Shown here piece after piece: positions 38,977 through 48,410 of a stretch of DNA of 64,000 nt. The stretch lies in NCBI GenBank assembly GCA_965262175.1, contig CBDHES010000029.1:248001-312000 (forward strand), read 5' to 3'. The position numbers and the translations under genes are program-made. Source of the stretch: CADEDH01 sp965262175 (lineage in GTDB: Bacteria > Actinomycetota > Acidimicrobiia > Acidimicrobiales > SZUA-35). Position 1 is the stretch's first letter, and each line of letters starts with the position of its first letter. A model generated the notes under the pieces. The model saw only the letters and a list, made by a program, of their open reading frames with translations. It did not search any database and had not been told where the DNA came from.

Positions 38977-39564
38977 GTGAGCCCGACCACCGACACCTCG
39001 GCCGATCGACCCCACCGTGCCGTCGACGACGACACCGAACCGGCAAGGAAACGCCGGGGCCCTCTGGCCATGGGGGGCCGGATCCTGGCCGGGATCGTCA
39101 TCGTCGGCTCGTTCGGTATCTGGGGCTACGCGTACTCCGGGCTGGCCCGACGAGAACCGCCCGACATCGTCGACCACACCCCCTTCACCACCGACGGCGA
39201 GGCGGCCTGTGCCCGAGCCATCGTCGATCTCGACGCCCTACCCGACGCCCTCGATGCGGTGGATGGCCCCGATCGGGCCGGGCAGATCCGCACATCGACG
39301 GCCCGGCTGGAGGCGATGCTCGACGAGCTCGACGGCCTGGTCGGCGGAGACGAGCGGGACCGGGACATCTCCCGGGAGTGGCTCGCCGACTGGCGGGTGA
39401 TCATCTCCGACCGCTATCGCTACGCCGACGCCATCGAAACCGATCCCGACGCCCAGTACTACCAGTCGGACATCGGCGTGTCGGAACGGCTCGATCGGCG
39501 GGTGACCCGGTTCGCCACGACCAATCAGATGCTGTCCTGCGTCGCCCCGACCGACGTCGGCTGA
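38977..39564 (+). CDS. Small membrane-anchored protein of unknown function
   Basis: 195 residues, no family recognised. A basic, Arg-rich N-terminus (EPARKRRGP) leads into one membrane helix (ILAGIVIVGSFGIWGYAYSGLA, about residues 36-56). The outer part is helical and acidic (AACARAIVDLDALPDALDAV) with two cysteines. GTG 38977 follows CACACT by 6 bp. It lies between divergent tyrS and the convergent Nudix gene. Nothing in it suggests an enzyme. Confidence 0.7.
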   Translation: MSPTTDTSADRPHRAVDDDTEPARKRRGPLAMGGRILAGIVIVGSFGIWGYAYSGLARREPPDIVDHTPFTTDGEAACARAIVDLDALPDALDAVDGPDRAGQIRTSTARLEAMLDELDGLVGGDERDRDISREWLADWRVIISDRYRYADAIETDPDAQYYQSDIGVSERLDRRVTRFATTNQMLSCVAPTDVG

Positions 39565-39570
39565 GAGGCG

Positions 39571-40164
39571 TCAGCGAACGACGGCCAAGGCCCGGGCGAC
39601 CGCCTCGGCCAGCTCGGCGCTGGCCGTGACCTCGGGGGCGCCGGGATCCACCCAACGGGCGGCGAGCGCCTCGTCGTTCGGGCGGGGGGTGAGGTCGCCC
39701 TCGGCGACCACGCAGAACCGGAGGTCCAGATGGAGGTGGGCCGACTCGTCGCCCCGGGCCGGGATCTCGTGGATGTCGAGGTGGATGGCCGGCGTCACGA
39801 CACGGAGGTCGCCGAGACCGGTCTCCTCGCTGGCCTCCCGCCAGGCGACGGCGGCCAGATTTCCGTCGCCGTCGGCGTGACCGCCGGGCTGCAGCCATCG
39901 ATCGAGCTTGGCGTGGTGGATCAGCAACGTCCGACCGGTCGTCGGGTCGATGACCACCGCGGCGCCGGTCAGGTGACCGGTCGTGCAACGCCGATGGAGG
40001 GCGTCGGGATGATCGTCGCAGAAGGCCATGGCCCGCTCCCGGAGCGCCTCCTGCTCGGCGCCGGCGAGGGCGGCGGTGGCCAGCAGGTGGCGGGCCCGGG
40101 CCAGATCGTCGGGGGCGGAGGCCAGCCCCGGGTCGCCGGGCCGGAGGGTGTCGAAGGTGGTCAC
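39571..40164 (-). CDS. Nudix hydrolase
   Basis: A 197-residue Nudix protein. The Nudix box reads GGHADGDGNLAAVAW then REASEETG; an Asn takes the place of the first conserved Glu, but the catalytic REXXEE core is intact. This GHADGD variant is frequent in actinobacteria. Substrate unknown. GTG 40164 overlaps the mpg stop by 4 bp, suggesting coupling to base excision repair or nucleotide sanitation. Confidence 0.85.
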   Translation of the reverse strand: MTTFDTLRPGDPGLASAPDDLARARHLLATAALAGAEQEALRERAMAFCDDHPDALHRRCTTGHLTGAAVVIDPTTGRTLLIHHAKLDRWLQPGGHADGDGNLAAVAWREASEETGLGDLRVVTPAIHLDIHEIPARGDESAHLHLDLRFCVVAEGDLTPRPNDEALAARWVDPGAPEVTASAELAEAVARALAVVR

Positions 40165-40811
40165 ACCGCAGTATGGCCCCGATGCTGATCTCCGGCGTCG
40201 AAACCCGGCACCGGGCGATCCACCGAGGGCCGGCTGACATGGGGATTGCCGGCGATGGCGAACCTCCACGGTCGCTCGACGGCCTTGGTGATACCGACCC
40301 GGGGTCCGGCCACGACCTGGAGGGCGTCGACGTCATCTCGGTCGGAGAGGGTCACCGGTGAGACGGGATCGAGAAGATCGACGCGGTTGTGGCGGTGGTC
40401 GATGCCGAGCGCAGCGCACAGCTTGCCCGGACCGGAGCCGAGGTCCCGTTCTCTTCGGGCCTTCGGCCGGTCGCGCCACATCGCCTCGACCCCGGCGAGG
40501 GGCTCGATGGCCCGGATCAGCACCGCCGAGCCCTGACCCTCCGGCCCACAGACCACGTTGGCGCAGTGATGGACCCCGTAGCTCAGGTAGACGTACAGCC
40601 GGCCCGGGGGACCGAACATGACCTCGCTGCGGGGCGTCGGGCCCCGCGCTGCGTGGCTGGCCGGATCGCCGGGGCCGTCGTACGCCTCGACCTCCACGAT
40701 CCGCCCTTCCCGCTCCCCCACCCGGAGCCTCGTACCGAGCAGCCGAGGGGCGATCTCGGTGACGTCGGCCCCGGCCAGCACCGCCTCGAGCGGCCCCCGG
40801 CCGATCGTCAC
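40161..40811 (-). CDS. mpg: DNA-3-methyladenine glycosylase (AAG/MPG family)
   Basis: A 216-residue base-excision repair enzyme removing alkylated purines. Signature VEVEAYDGPGDPASHA, RGPTPRSEVMFG and GRLYVYLSYGVHHCANVV are the AAG fold, with the catalytic Glu in VEVEAY. GTG 40811 is chosen at the conserved N-terminus; the longer frame is Gly/Pro-rich. It lies 79 bp downstream of argH, between argH and the Nudix gene, as in the mycobacterial order near tyrS. Confidence 0.9.
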   Translation of the reverse strand: MTIGRGPLEAVLAGADVTEIAPRLLGTRLRVGEREGRIVEVEAYDGPGDPASHAARGPTPRSEVMFGPPGRLYVYLSYGVHHCANVVCGPEGQGSAVLIRAIEPLAGVEAMWRDRPKARRERDLGSGPGKLCAALGIDHRHNRVDLLDPVSPVTLSDRDDVDALQVVAGPRVGITKAVERPWRFAIAGNPHVSRPSVDRPVPGFDAGDQHRGHTAV

Positions 40812-40890
40812 CGGGCCGCCTCGGAGCCCCCCGGCAGCAGGCGGAGGGCCCAATCCGGCCCCCGTGACCGGCTCGGTCGGGGCCGGATCG

Positions 40891-42291
40891 TCATCGGCCG
40901 GTCAGCGGGGCGAGCCGAGCCCGATCGGCGGCGATCCGCTCGGCCAGGGCATCGAGCTGGGCGGCGACCGGCCCCGGTCCCCCGCCGCCCGGGCTGGTCC
41001 GGCGCCGGGCGCCGGCGCCGGGTTCGAACAGGGCCCGGGCTGCCGGCCCCAACCGGGGCTCGGCGGCCGCCAGCTCCACCAGCGGCACGCCCTCGTCGAG
41101 AGATCGCCGGACGAGGGCGCCGACGATGGCGTGGGCCTCCCGGAACGGGACACCGGCGACCACCAGCATCTCGGCCAGGTCGGTGGCGACCGGACCGTCG
41201 GAGTCGGCGGCGGCCGCCATCGCCCCGTGGTGGAAGGTCGCGGTGTCGAGCAGTCCACCGATGGCGATGAGGGCCAGGCCGATCTGGTCGACCGAGTCGA
41301 ACAGCGGCTCCTTGTCCTCCTGGAGATCGCGGTTGTACGCCAGGGGGAGACCCTTGAGGGTCGCCAGCAGGCCGGTCAGGTTGCCGATGAGGCGACCGGC
41401 CTTGCCCCGGGCCAGCTCGGCGATGTCGGGGTTCTTCTTCTGCGGCATCATCGAGCTGCCGGTGGCGTAGCCGTCGTCGAGGGTCATGAACCCGAACTCG
41501 TCGGAGGTCCACAAGACGACCTCCTCCCCGATCCGGCTCAGGTGGATGCCGATCATGGCGATGGCGAAGAGCGCCTCGGCGATGTAGTCCCGGTCGCTGG
41601 TGACGTCCAGCGAGTTGGCGAAGACGTCGGCGAAGCCCAGGTCGTCGGCCACGGCCCGAGGGTCCAGAGGAAGCGACGTTCCCGCCAGCGCCCCGGCCCC
41701 GAGGGCGGAGACGTCGGCCCGGCGACGGGCGTCGAGGAGACGGTCGACGTCTCGGGTCAGGCCCCAGGCGTGGGCCGCCAGGTGGTGGGCGAGGAGGACC
41801 GGCTGGGCTCGCTGGAGGTGGGTGTAGCCGGGCAGGTAGGCGTCACCGGCCGCCCGGGCCTGGCGCAGCAACACCTCCTGGAGGGCGATGACCCCCTCGG
41901 CGATGTCGCCCAGCGCCCGCCGAGCCCACAGCCGGGTCGCCGTGGCGACCTGATCGTTGCGGCTCCGGCCGGTGTGGATCTTGGCCCCCGCCCCGGGGGC
42001 GAGCTCGGTGACCCGCCGTTCGATGGCGGTGTGGATGTCCTCGTCCGAGGGGACGAACGCCAGCGCGTCGGAGGCCAGCTCCATGGCGGTGGTGTCGAGG
42101 GCAGCGAGGACGGCGGCCAGCTCGGCGTCGTCGAGGAGGCCGGATCGGTGGAGGCCGCGAGCATGGGCTCGCGAACCCTGGATGTCGTCCTGGGCGAGGC
42201 GGACATCGAACGGCAGGCTCACGGTGTAGGCCAACAGGGCCTCGGCCGGGCCGCCCTCGAAGCGACCGTGCCACAGCGTCGAGGAGCTCAC
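40891..42291 (-). CDS. argH: Argininosuccinate lyase
   Basis: A 466-residue enzyme releasing arginine and fumarate from argininosuccinate. The superfamily signature GSSMMPQKKNPD is present, as are HTGRSRNDQVATA and GYTHLQRAQPV. GTG 42291 overlaps the argG stop (GTGA). Last gene of the arg operon. A Gly/Arg-rich insertion occurs near the C-terminus (EPGAGARRRTSPGGGGPG). Confidence 0.95.
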   Translation of the reverse strand: MSSSTLWHGRFEGGPAEALLAYTVSLPFDVRLAQDDIQGSRAHARGLHRSGLLDDAELAAVLAALDTTAMELASDALAFVPSDEDIHTAIERRVTELAPGAGAKIHTGRSRNDQVATATRLWARRALGDIAEGVIALQEVLLRQARAAGDAYLPGYTHLQRAQPVLLAHHLAAHAWGLTRDVDRLLDARRRADVSALGAGALAGTSLPLDPRAVADDLGFADVFANSLDVTSDRDYIAEALFAIAMIGIHLSRIGEEVVLWTSDEFGFMTLDDGYATGSSMMPQKKNPDIAELARGKAGRLIGNLTGLLATLKGLPLAYNRDLQEDKEPLFDSVDQIGLALIAIGGLLDTATFHHGAMAAAADSDGPVATDLAEMLVVAGVPFREAHAIVGALVRRSLDEGVPLVELAAAEPRLGPAARALFEPGAGARRRTSPGGGGPGPVAAQLDALAERIAADRARLAPLTGR

Positions 42292-43520
42292 GCGATGCCC
42301 CGCTTGGCGGCCAGCGTGCGGAGACGCAACGCGTTGAGCTTGATGAATCCTTCGGCGAGGGCCTGGTCGTAGGCCCCGCCGTCGTCCTCGAAGGTGGCGA
42401 TCGTCTCGTCGAACAACGAATCGTCCGACCGCCGGCCGACGACCTCGACGTTGCCCTTGTACAGCTTGATCCTGACCGTGCCGTTGACCGCAGCCTGGCT
42501 GTGATCGATCGACGTCTGGAGCATCACCCGCTCGGGGCTCCACCAGTAGCCGTTGTAGATCAGCGAGGCATACCGGGGCATGAGCTCGTCCTTGAGGTGG
42601 GCGACCTCCCGGTCGAGGGTGATCGACTCGATCGCCCGGTGCCCCTTCAGCATGATCGAGCCACCCGGCGTCTCGTAGGCCCCCCGAGACTTGATGCCGA
42701 CGTACCGGTTCTCCACGATGTCGAGCCGGCCGACGCCGTTGGCGCCACCGACCGCGTTCAAGTGGGTGAGGACCTCGGCCGGCGTCATCGCCACGCCGTC
42801 GACGGCCACGATGTCGCCGGCCCGGTACTCGAGCTCGATGTAGGTCGCCTCGTTGGGGGCCTGCTCGGGGCTGACCGACCATCGCCACATCTCGGCCGGC
42901 GGCTCGGTCCACGGGTCCTCCAGGGGTCCGCCCTCGTAGGAGATGTGGAGGAGGTTGGCGTCCATCGAGAACGGCGATTTGGTGCCCCGGCTCATCTCGA
43001 TCGGGATGTTCCGCTCGGCGGCGTAGGCCATGAGCCGCTCCCGGCTGAGGAGGTCCCACTCCCGCCACGGGGCGATGACCTTGATGTCGGGCGCGAGGGC
43101 GTAGGCGCCGAGCTCGAAGCGGACCTGGTCGTTGCCCTTGCCGGTCGCCCCATGGCTGACGGCGTCGGCTCCGGTCTCGGCGGCGATCTCGACCAGCCGC
43201 TTGGCGATCAGGGGCCGGGCGATCGAGGTGCCGAGCAGGTACTCGCCCTCGTAGATGGCGTTGGCCCGGAACATGGGGAAGACGAAGTCCCGGACGAACT
43301 CCTCCCGGAGATCGTCGATGTAGATCGACGCCTCGGGGACCCCCATCGCCAGCGCCTTGGATCGGGCCGGCTCCAGCTCCTCCCCCTGGCCGAGGTCGGC
43401 GGTGAAGGTGACGACCTCGCACTCGTAGGTGTCGATCAGCCACTGGAGGATGACCGAGGTGTCGAGGCCGCCGGAGTAGGCGAGGACGACCTTCTTGACG
43501 GCCGTCGCGGGGGTGCTCAT
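42288..43520 (-). CDS. argG: Argininosuccinate synthase
   Basis: A 410-residue ATP-dependent ligase of citrulline and aspartate. The P-loop is YSGGLDTS (residues 15-22). ATG 43520 follows AAGGAG at 8 bp. It lies 81 bp after argR and overlaps argH, so argG and argH may also have their own promoter. Confidence 0.96.
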   Translation of the reverse strand: MSTPATAVKKVVLAYSGGLDTSVILQWLIDTYECEVVTFTADLGQGEELEPARSKALAMGVPEASIYIDDLREEFVRDFVFPMFRANAIYEGEYLLGTSIARPLIAKRLVEIAAETGADAVSHGATGKGNDQVRFELGAYALAPDIKVIAPWREWDLLSRERLMAYAAERNIPIEMSRGTKSPFSMDANLLHISYEGGPLEDPWTEPPAEMWRWSVSPEQAPNEATYIELEYRAGDIVAVDGVAMTPAEVLTHLNAVGGANGVGRLDIVENRYVGIKSRGAYETPGGSIMLKGHRAIESITLDREVAHLKDELMPRYASLIYNGYWWSPERVMLQTSIDHSQAAVNGTVRIKLYKGNVEVVGRRSDDSLFDETIATFEDDGGAYDQALAEGFIKLNALRLRTLAAKRGIA

Positions 43521-43601
43521 CGGGGTGCTCCTTTGCTCGGGGACGGGTTGGGCGGGACGGGGAACGGGTGGGGACGTGGAGAAGGGCGCCGGCTCGTGGC
43601 G

Positions 43602-44075
43602 TCAGGTCGTGGGAAGCCCGGCCAGCTCGGCCAGGTCGGCGGCCAGGTCGGCGCCGGAGCCTTCGACGGCGATGGCCAGCAACGTATCGTCGCCGGCCAC
43701 CGTCCCGATCAGGAGGGGATGTCCGGCCCGGTCGAGCGCCGATGCCACCACATGGGCCGAGCCCGGTGGGGTGCGAACGACGACCAGGTCGCCCGATCGT
43801 TCGATGGCCGCCAGCCACTCCCCGAGCACCCGACGGAGGTGGTCCTCGGGTGCGACCTGATCGGTTGGGAGCTCGGGGATGGCGTACAGCGTGACCCCTC
43901 CCGGCGCTCGGACCTTGATCGCCCCCAGGTCCTCCAGATCACGGGAGACGGTGGCCTGGGTGGCCGAGATCCCGGCCGAGGCCAACCGCTCGACGAGCTG
44001 GGTCTGGCTCGAGATCGGCTCGTCGGCCAGTAGGCGAGCGATCTGGTGCTGACGTTGGGCCTTACCGCTGGCCAT
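43602..44075 (-). CDS. argR: Arginine repressor
   Basis: A 157-residue winged-helix regulator with the N-terminal DNA-binding region (LLADEPISSQTQLVERL, ATQATVSRDLEDLGA) and a C-terminal hexamer/arginine-binding domain (GTVAGDDTLLAIA). It represses arg genes when arginine binds. It sits inside the operon it presumably regulates. ATG 44075 starts 21 bp after the argF stop. Confidence 0.95.
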   Translation of the reverse strand: MASGKAQRQHQIARLLADEPISSQTQLVERLASAGISATQATVSRDLEDLGAIKVRAPGGVTLYAIPELPTDQVAPEDHLRRVLGEWLAAIERSGDLVVVRTPPGSAHVVASALDRAGHPLLIGTVAGDDTLLAIAVEGSGADLAADLAELAGLPTT

Positions 44076-44096
44076 CGGCTCGGAGGGCCGGCGAGG

Positions 44097-45005
44097 TCAT
44101 CGGTCGAGCAGCCAGATCAGCACCGCCCGGACCGCGTGCAGGCGGTTGGCCGCCTGGGGCCAGACCCGGCTCCGGTCACCGTCGATCACCGGGGCCGCCA
44201 CCTCCTCACCCCGGTGGGCCGGCAGGCAGTGGAGGAAGATGGACGACGACGAGGCGGCGGCCATCAGCGACTCGTCGACCGTGTAGCCCTCGAAGGCCTT
44301 GCGCCGGTTCTCCTGCTCGTCCTCCTGCCCCATCGAGGTCCATACGTCGGTGTAGACGACGTCGGCCCCGGCGACCGCCTCCTCTGGACGGTCGAAGGCC
44401 GCGATCTCGACACCGGCCACCGCCAACCGATCGCGGTCGACCTCGCCGAACCCGTAGCCGGGTGGGGACGCGACCCGCATCTCGCCGCCCAGCATCCCGA
44501 CCGCCAGGGCCAAGGATCGGGTCACGTTGTTGGCGTCGCCGACGTAGGTGACGACCCGGCCCTCGACCGAGCCCAGCTCGGCGGCGATGGTGATCACGTC
44601 GGCGATGGCCTGGAGGGGGTGTGCGTCGTCCGACAGCAGGTTCACCACCGGAACCTGCATCGTGTCGGCCATCCGCTTCAGCACGGCATGGTCGTAGACC
44701 CGGGCGCAGATGGCGGCGTGGTAGCAGGCCAGGGTCCGGGCGATGTCCTCGGCCGACTCCCGTTTGTCGATCCCGATCTCGGCGTCGGTGATGTAGATCG
44801 GGTGGCCGCCGAGGGAGACGACGGCCATCTCGGTCGAGTTCCGGGTCCGGGCCGATGGCTTGGCGAACACGCAGGCCACCCCCTGGCCCGTCAGCAACGT
44901 GGCGTGGTCGGCCGGGTCACGCTGGGCCACCCGGCAGAGGTGGGCCAGCTCATCGGGGGTGAGATCGTCGATATCGAGGAGGTGACGGGGCTCGGCGGCG
45001 GTCAC
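44097..45005 (-). CDS. argF: Ornithine carbamoyltransferase
   Basis: A 302-residue enzyme making citrulline from ornithine and carbamoyl phosphate. The carbamoyl-phosphate motif SARTRNS and the ornithine-binding HCLPAHRG are present. GTG 45005 overlaps the argD stop (GTGA). Confidence 0.95.
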   Translation of the reverse strand: MTAAEPRHLLDIDDLTPDELAHLCRVAQRDPADHATLLTGQGVACVFAKPSARTRNSTEMAVVSLGGHPIYITDAEIGIDKRESAEDIARTLACYHAAICARVYDHAVLKRMADTMQVPVVNLLSDDAHPLQAIADVITIAAELGSVEGRVVTYVGDANNVTRSLALAVGMLGGEMRVASPPGYGFGEVDRDRLAVAGVEIAAFDRPEEAVAGADVVYTDVWTSMGQEDEQENRRKAFEGYTVDESLMAAASSSSIFLHCLPAHRGEEVAAPVIDGDRSRVWPQAANRLHAVRAVLIWLLDR

Positions 45006-46213
45006 GACGCACCCTCCAGCTCTCCCAGGATCGGACCCAGGATGGCCGTCGCCTCGGCGATGTGGTCGGCGTCGATCGTGAGCGGCGGGGCCAGACGGAT
45101 GGCGGTCGGGGTGACCCCGTTGACCACGAGGCCCCGCTCCAGGCACCGGGCCGCCGCGACCTGGGCGTTGACCCCCTGGAGCTCGACGGCCAGCAGGAGG
45201 CCCAGCCCCCGGACGCCGGTCACCTGGGGGAGGGTCTGCATCGCCTCGGTCAACGCCCGGCCGGCGTCGGTGGCGACCTTCGGGGCGTCGAGCGCCTCCA
45301 TCGTGTCGAGCACGGCCCGGGCCGCCGCCGTGGCCAGCGGCTGGCCGCCGTAGGTGGTGGCGTGGTCGCCGGGTTGGAACGACGCGGCAACCTCCCGGCG
45401 GGCCCAGCAGGCACCGATGGGGACGCCGTTGCCCAGCGCCTTGGCCATCGTGACCACGTCCGGCACGACGTCGAAGTGCTGGAACCCGAACCACCGGCCG
45501 GTCCGGGCCAGACCGGTCTGGACCTCGTCGACCATGAACAGGATCCCCCGCTCGTCGCAGAGCTGCCGCACACCCTGGAAGTACTCGACCGTGGCGGGAT
45601 TGACCCCGCCCTCGCCCTGGACCGGTTCGAGCAGGACGGCGCCGACCGACTCGTCGATGGCCTTGGCCAGCTCGTCGAGGTCGTCCCAGATGACGTGGCG
45701 GAAGCCCTCGGGAAGCGGCTGGAACGTGTCCCACTTCTGCGGTTGGCCGGTCGCGGCGAGCGTGGCCAGGGTCCGGCCGTGGAAGCTCTGGAAGGCGCAG
45801 ACCACCACGTGGCGGCCGGGCCCGCCGTGGCGCCGGGCCAGCTTGATGGCCGCCTCGTTCGACTCGGCGCCCGAGTTGCAGAAGAACACCTGCCCCCCGA
45901 GCGGGGTGCCGTCGCCGATGAGCCGGTCGAGCTGGGCCGCAACCGCCCAGTTGTGCTCGGTGGCGTACAGGTTCGAGACGTGGAGCAGACGCTGGGACTG
46001 GGCGGCCAAGGCCTCGGCGACCGCCGGGTGGGCATGGCCGAGGCTGGTCACCGCCAGCCCGGAGAGGAAGTCGAGGTAGCGGGTACCGTCGCGATCCCAG
46101 AGGTACGGTCCTTCGCCCCGCACGAACTGGACCGACGGTGGCCCGTAGGTCGGCATCAGCGGGCAGTGGTCGAGCTCGAGGGTGGCCCCGACGGCCTGGC
46201 GGTGATCGGTCAT
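45002..46213 (-). CDS. argD: Acetylornithine aminotransferase
   Basis: A 403-residue PLP enzyme turning acetylglutamate semialdehyde into acetylornithine. FMVDEVQTGLARTG and the lysine in TMAKALGNGVP (PLP Schiff base) are visible. The ATG overlaps argB as ATGA. It may also act on succinyldiaminopimelate, as many ArgD do. Confidence 0.94.
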   Translation of the reverse strand: MTDHRQAVGATLELDHCPLMPTYGPPSVQFVRGEGPYLWDRDGTRYLDFLSGLAVTSLGHAHPAVAEALAAQSQRLLHVSNLYATEHNWAVAAQLDRLIGDGTPLGGQVFFCNSGAESNEAAIKLARRHGGPGRHVVVCAFQSFHGRTLATLAATGQPQKWDTFQPLPEGFRHVIWDDLDELAKAIDESVGAVLLEPVQGEGGVNPATVEYFQGVRQLCDERGILFMVDEVQTGLARTGRWFGFQHFDVVPDVVTMAKALGNGVPIGACWARREVAASFQPGDHATTYGGQPLATAAARAVLDTMEALDAPKVATDAGRALTEAMQTLPQVTGVRGLGLLLAVELQGVNAQVAAARCLERGLVVNGVTPTAIRLAPPLTIDADHIAEATAILGPILGELEGAS

Positions 46214-47172
46214 GGCTGAGTCCTCTGGTCAGGGGTGAGGGCGGTGGTGGGGTCCGGCTGGCCGCCGGCGGTGATCATGGTCCCGATCCCGGCGTCGGTG
46301 AACAGCTCGAGAAGCAGGACGTGGGGGATTCGACCGTCGAGCATGTGGGCGCTGGCCGCGCCGGCGTCGACCGCAGCGATGCACGACTCGACCTTGGGGA
46401 CCATCCCCCCGGAGATCGTGCCATCGCCGATCGAGGCCTGGAGCTCATCGACCGTGGTCCGGGTGACCAGCGTGGTCGGATCGTCGACATCGGTGAGGAG
46501 GCCGGCCACGTTGGTCAGGAAGACGACCTTCTCGGCCCCTAGCGCGCCGCCGAGGGCCCCGGCGACGGTGTCGGCGTTGATGTTGAGGGCCTGGCCGTCG
46601 GGGCCGGCCCCGATCGACGACACCACGGGGATCAGGTCCTCGGCGAGGAGGCGCTCGATGATGGCCGGCTCGACGGCCACGATGTCGCCGACGAAGCCGA
46701 GCGACGGGTCCCGGATCTCGGCCCGGATCAGGCCGCCGTCCTCCCCCGACATGCCGACCGCGAATGCGCCGTGGACGTTGATCTGGCCAACGATGTCGCG
46801 GCCGACCTTGCCCACCAGCACCATGCGGGCGACGTCGAGCGTCTCGGCGTCGGTCACCCGGAGCCCGTCCCGGAACTCCGACTCCTTGCCGAGGCGGGCC
46901 AGCAGCTCGCCGATCTGGGGACCGCCGCCATGGACGACGACCGGCTTCAGGCCGACCGACCGGAGCAGGACGACGTCCTCGGCGAAGGAGCGGGCCAGGG
47001 ACTCGTCGACCATGGCGTTGCCGCCGAACTTGACGACGACGACCGCGCCCCGGAAGCGGTTGATGTAGGGCAGGGCCTCGATCAGGGCCGCGGTCCGCTG
47101 CTCCGGCGAGTAACCCCGGTTGGGCCCGACCGGCGTCGTGGCGCCGTCGACGGCGGTGGTCGTCGGGCTCAT
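46210..47172 (-). CDS. argB: Acetylglutamate kinase
   Basis: A 320-residue enzyme phosphorylating N-acetylglutamate. VVVKFGGNAM, VVHGGGPQI, ALNINADTVA and GGMVPKVESC are the family motifs. Usually the arginine-inhibited step. Overlaps argJ and argD by 4 bp each. A 20-residue Pro/Thr-rich N-terminus and a C-terminal extension are not conserved. Confidence 0.96.
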   Translation of the reverse strand: MSPTTTAVDGATTPVGPNRGYSPEQRTAALIEALPYINRFRGAVVVVKFGGNAMVDESLARSFAEDVVLLRSVGLKPVVVHGGGPQIGELLARLGKESEFRDGLRVTDAETLDVARMVLVGKVGRDIVGQINVHGAFAVGMSGEDGGLIRAEIRDPSLGFVGDIVAVEPAIIERLLAEDLIPVVSSIGAGPDGQALNINADTVAGALGGALGAEKVVFLTNVAGLLTDVDDPTTLVTRTTVDELQASIGDGTISGGMVPKVESCIAAVDAGAASAHMLDGRIPHVLLLELFTDAGIGTMITAGGQPDPTTALTPDQRTQP

Positions 47173-48410
47173 GATCGGTACCCGGCGTTGATCTCGATGT
47201 AGCCGTGGGTCAGGTCGCAGGTCCAGATCGAGGCCACGCCGGCGCCGACCCCGACGTCGACCGAGATCCGGACCTCGTCGCCGCGGAGGTGTTCGGTGGC
47301 ACGAGCCTCGGAGTACGAGTCGAGCACGACGCCGGCCGCGGTCACCGGCTCGTCGCCGATGGCGATGGCCAGCCGATCCCGGTCGGCCTTCTGACCGGCC
47401 TTGCCGACCGCCATCACGATCCGGCCCCAGTTGGCGTCCTCGGCCGCCACCGCCGTCTTCACCAGTGGCGAATTGCCGACGGCGAGGGCGATGAGCTTCG
47501 CCGCCCGGTCGCTCTCGGCCCCGGTCACGACGATCTCGACGAACTTCGTCGCCCCTTCACCGTCCCGGACGATCTGGTGGGCGAGGTCGAGGTTCACGCC
47601 GTCGAGGGCGGCCACGAAGGGCTCCCACAGGGCCGAGTCGGGCCCGGTGATCGGGCCCGGGGCGCCGCTGGCGGCCGCCTGGCCGGTCGCCAGGAGGAGG
47701 ACGGTGTCGCTGGTCGAGGTGTCGCTGTCGACGGTGATCCGGTTGTAGCTCCGCTCGACCGACGCGGTCAGCGCCGCCTGCAGGGCCTCGGCCGTCACCG
47801 CCAGGTCGGTGAACACGAAGCTGAGCATCGTGGCCATGTCGGGGGCGATCATGCCGCTCCCCTTGGCGATGCCGACGACGGAGGAGCCGGTGCCCTCGAT
47901 CGGTCGGGCGGCCCCCTTGGAAAAGGTGTCGGTCGTCCGGATGGCGGCGGCCGCCTCCTCCCACGACGCCGGCGGACCGTCGACCAGAGCAGGTAGGGCC
48001 GCCGTCATCGCCCCGGCGTCGAGGGTCTCGCCGATGACGCCGGTCGAGGCGAGGAACACCTCCCCGGGGTCGCACCCGATGACGGCGGCCATCGTCTCGG
48101 CGGTCGCCTGGGCCGCGGTGTCCCCGGCCCGTCCGGTGAAGGCGTTGGCGTTGCCGGCGTTGCACACCACGGCCCGGGCCCGGCCGCCGGGCAGGATCCG
48201 CCGGCACCAGTCCACCGGCGCCGAGGGGCAGAGGGAGGAGGTGAACGTCCCGGCGATCGTCGTTCCCTCGGGCACCCGGGCCAGCATCAGGTCGGCCCGC
48301 TTCTGGTAGCGGAGACCGGCGGCGTGGGCGGCCAACGCCACGCCGGCTACCGGCGGCAGCTCGGGGAAGGCGGCGGGGGCGAGCGGAGAGACGGGCCCCT
48401 CGCCGGTCAC
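47169..48410 (-). CDS. argJ: Bifunctional ornithine acetyltransferase / N-acetylglutamate synthase
   Basis: A 413-residue Ntn-type enzyme recycling the acetyl group from acetylornithine to glutamate. The self-cleavage site is ATML in PDMATMLSFVF, with Thr as the nucleophile. GTG 48410 overlaps the argC stop (GTGA). With argJ the pathway is cyclic, so no argE is needed. Confidence 0.95.
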   Translation of the reverse strand: MTGEGPVSPLAPAAFPELPPVAGVALAAHAAGLRYQKRADLMLARVPEGTTIAGTFTSSLCPSAPVDWCRRILPGGRARAVVCNAGNANAFTGRAGDTAAQATAETMAAVIGCDPGEVFLASTGVIGETLDAGAMTAALPALVDGPPASWEEAAAAIRTTDTFSKGAARPIEGTGSSVVGIAKGSGMIAPDMATMLSFVFTDLAVTAEALQAALTASVERSYNRITVDSDTSTSDTVLLLATGQAAASGAPGPITGPDSALWEPFVAALDGVNLDLAHQIVRDGEGATKFVEIVVTGAESDRAAKLIALAVGNSPLVKTAVAAEDANWGRIVMAVGKAGQKADRDRLAIAIGDEPVTAAGVVLDSYSEARATEHLRGDEVRISVDVGVGAGVASIWTCDLTHGYIEINAGYRS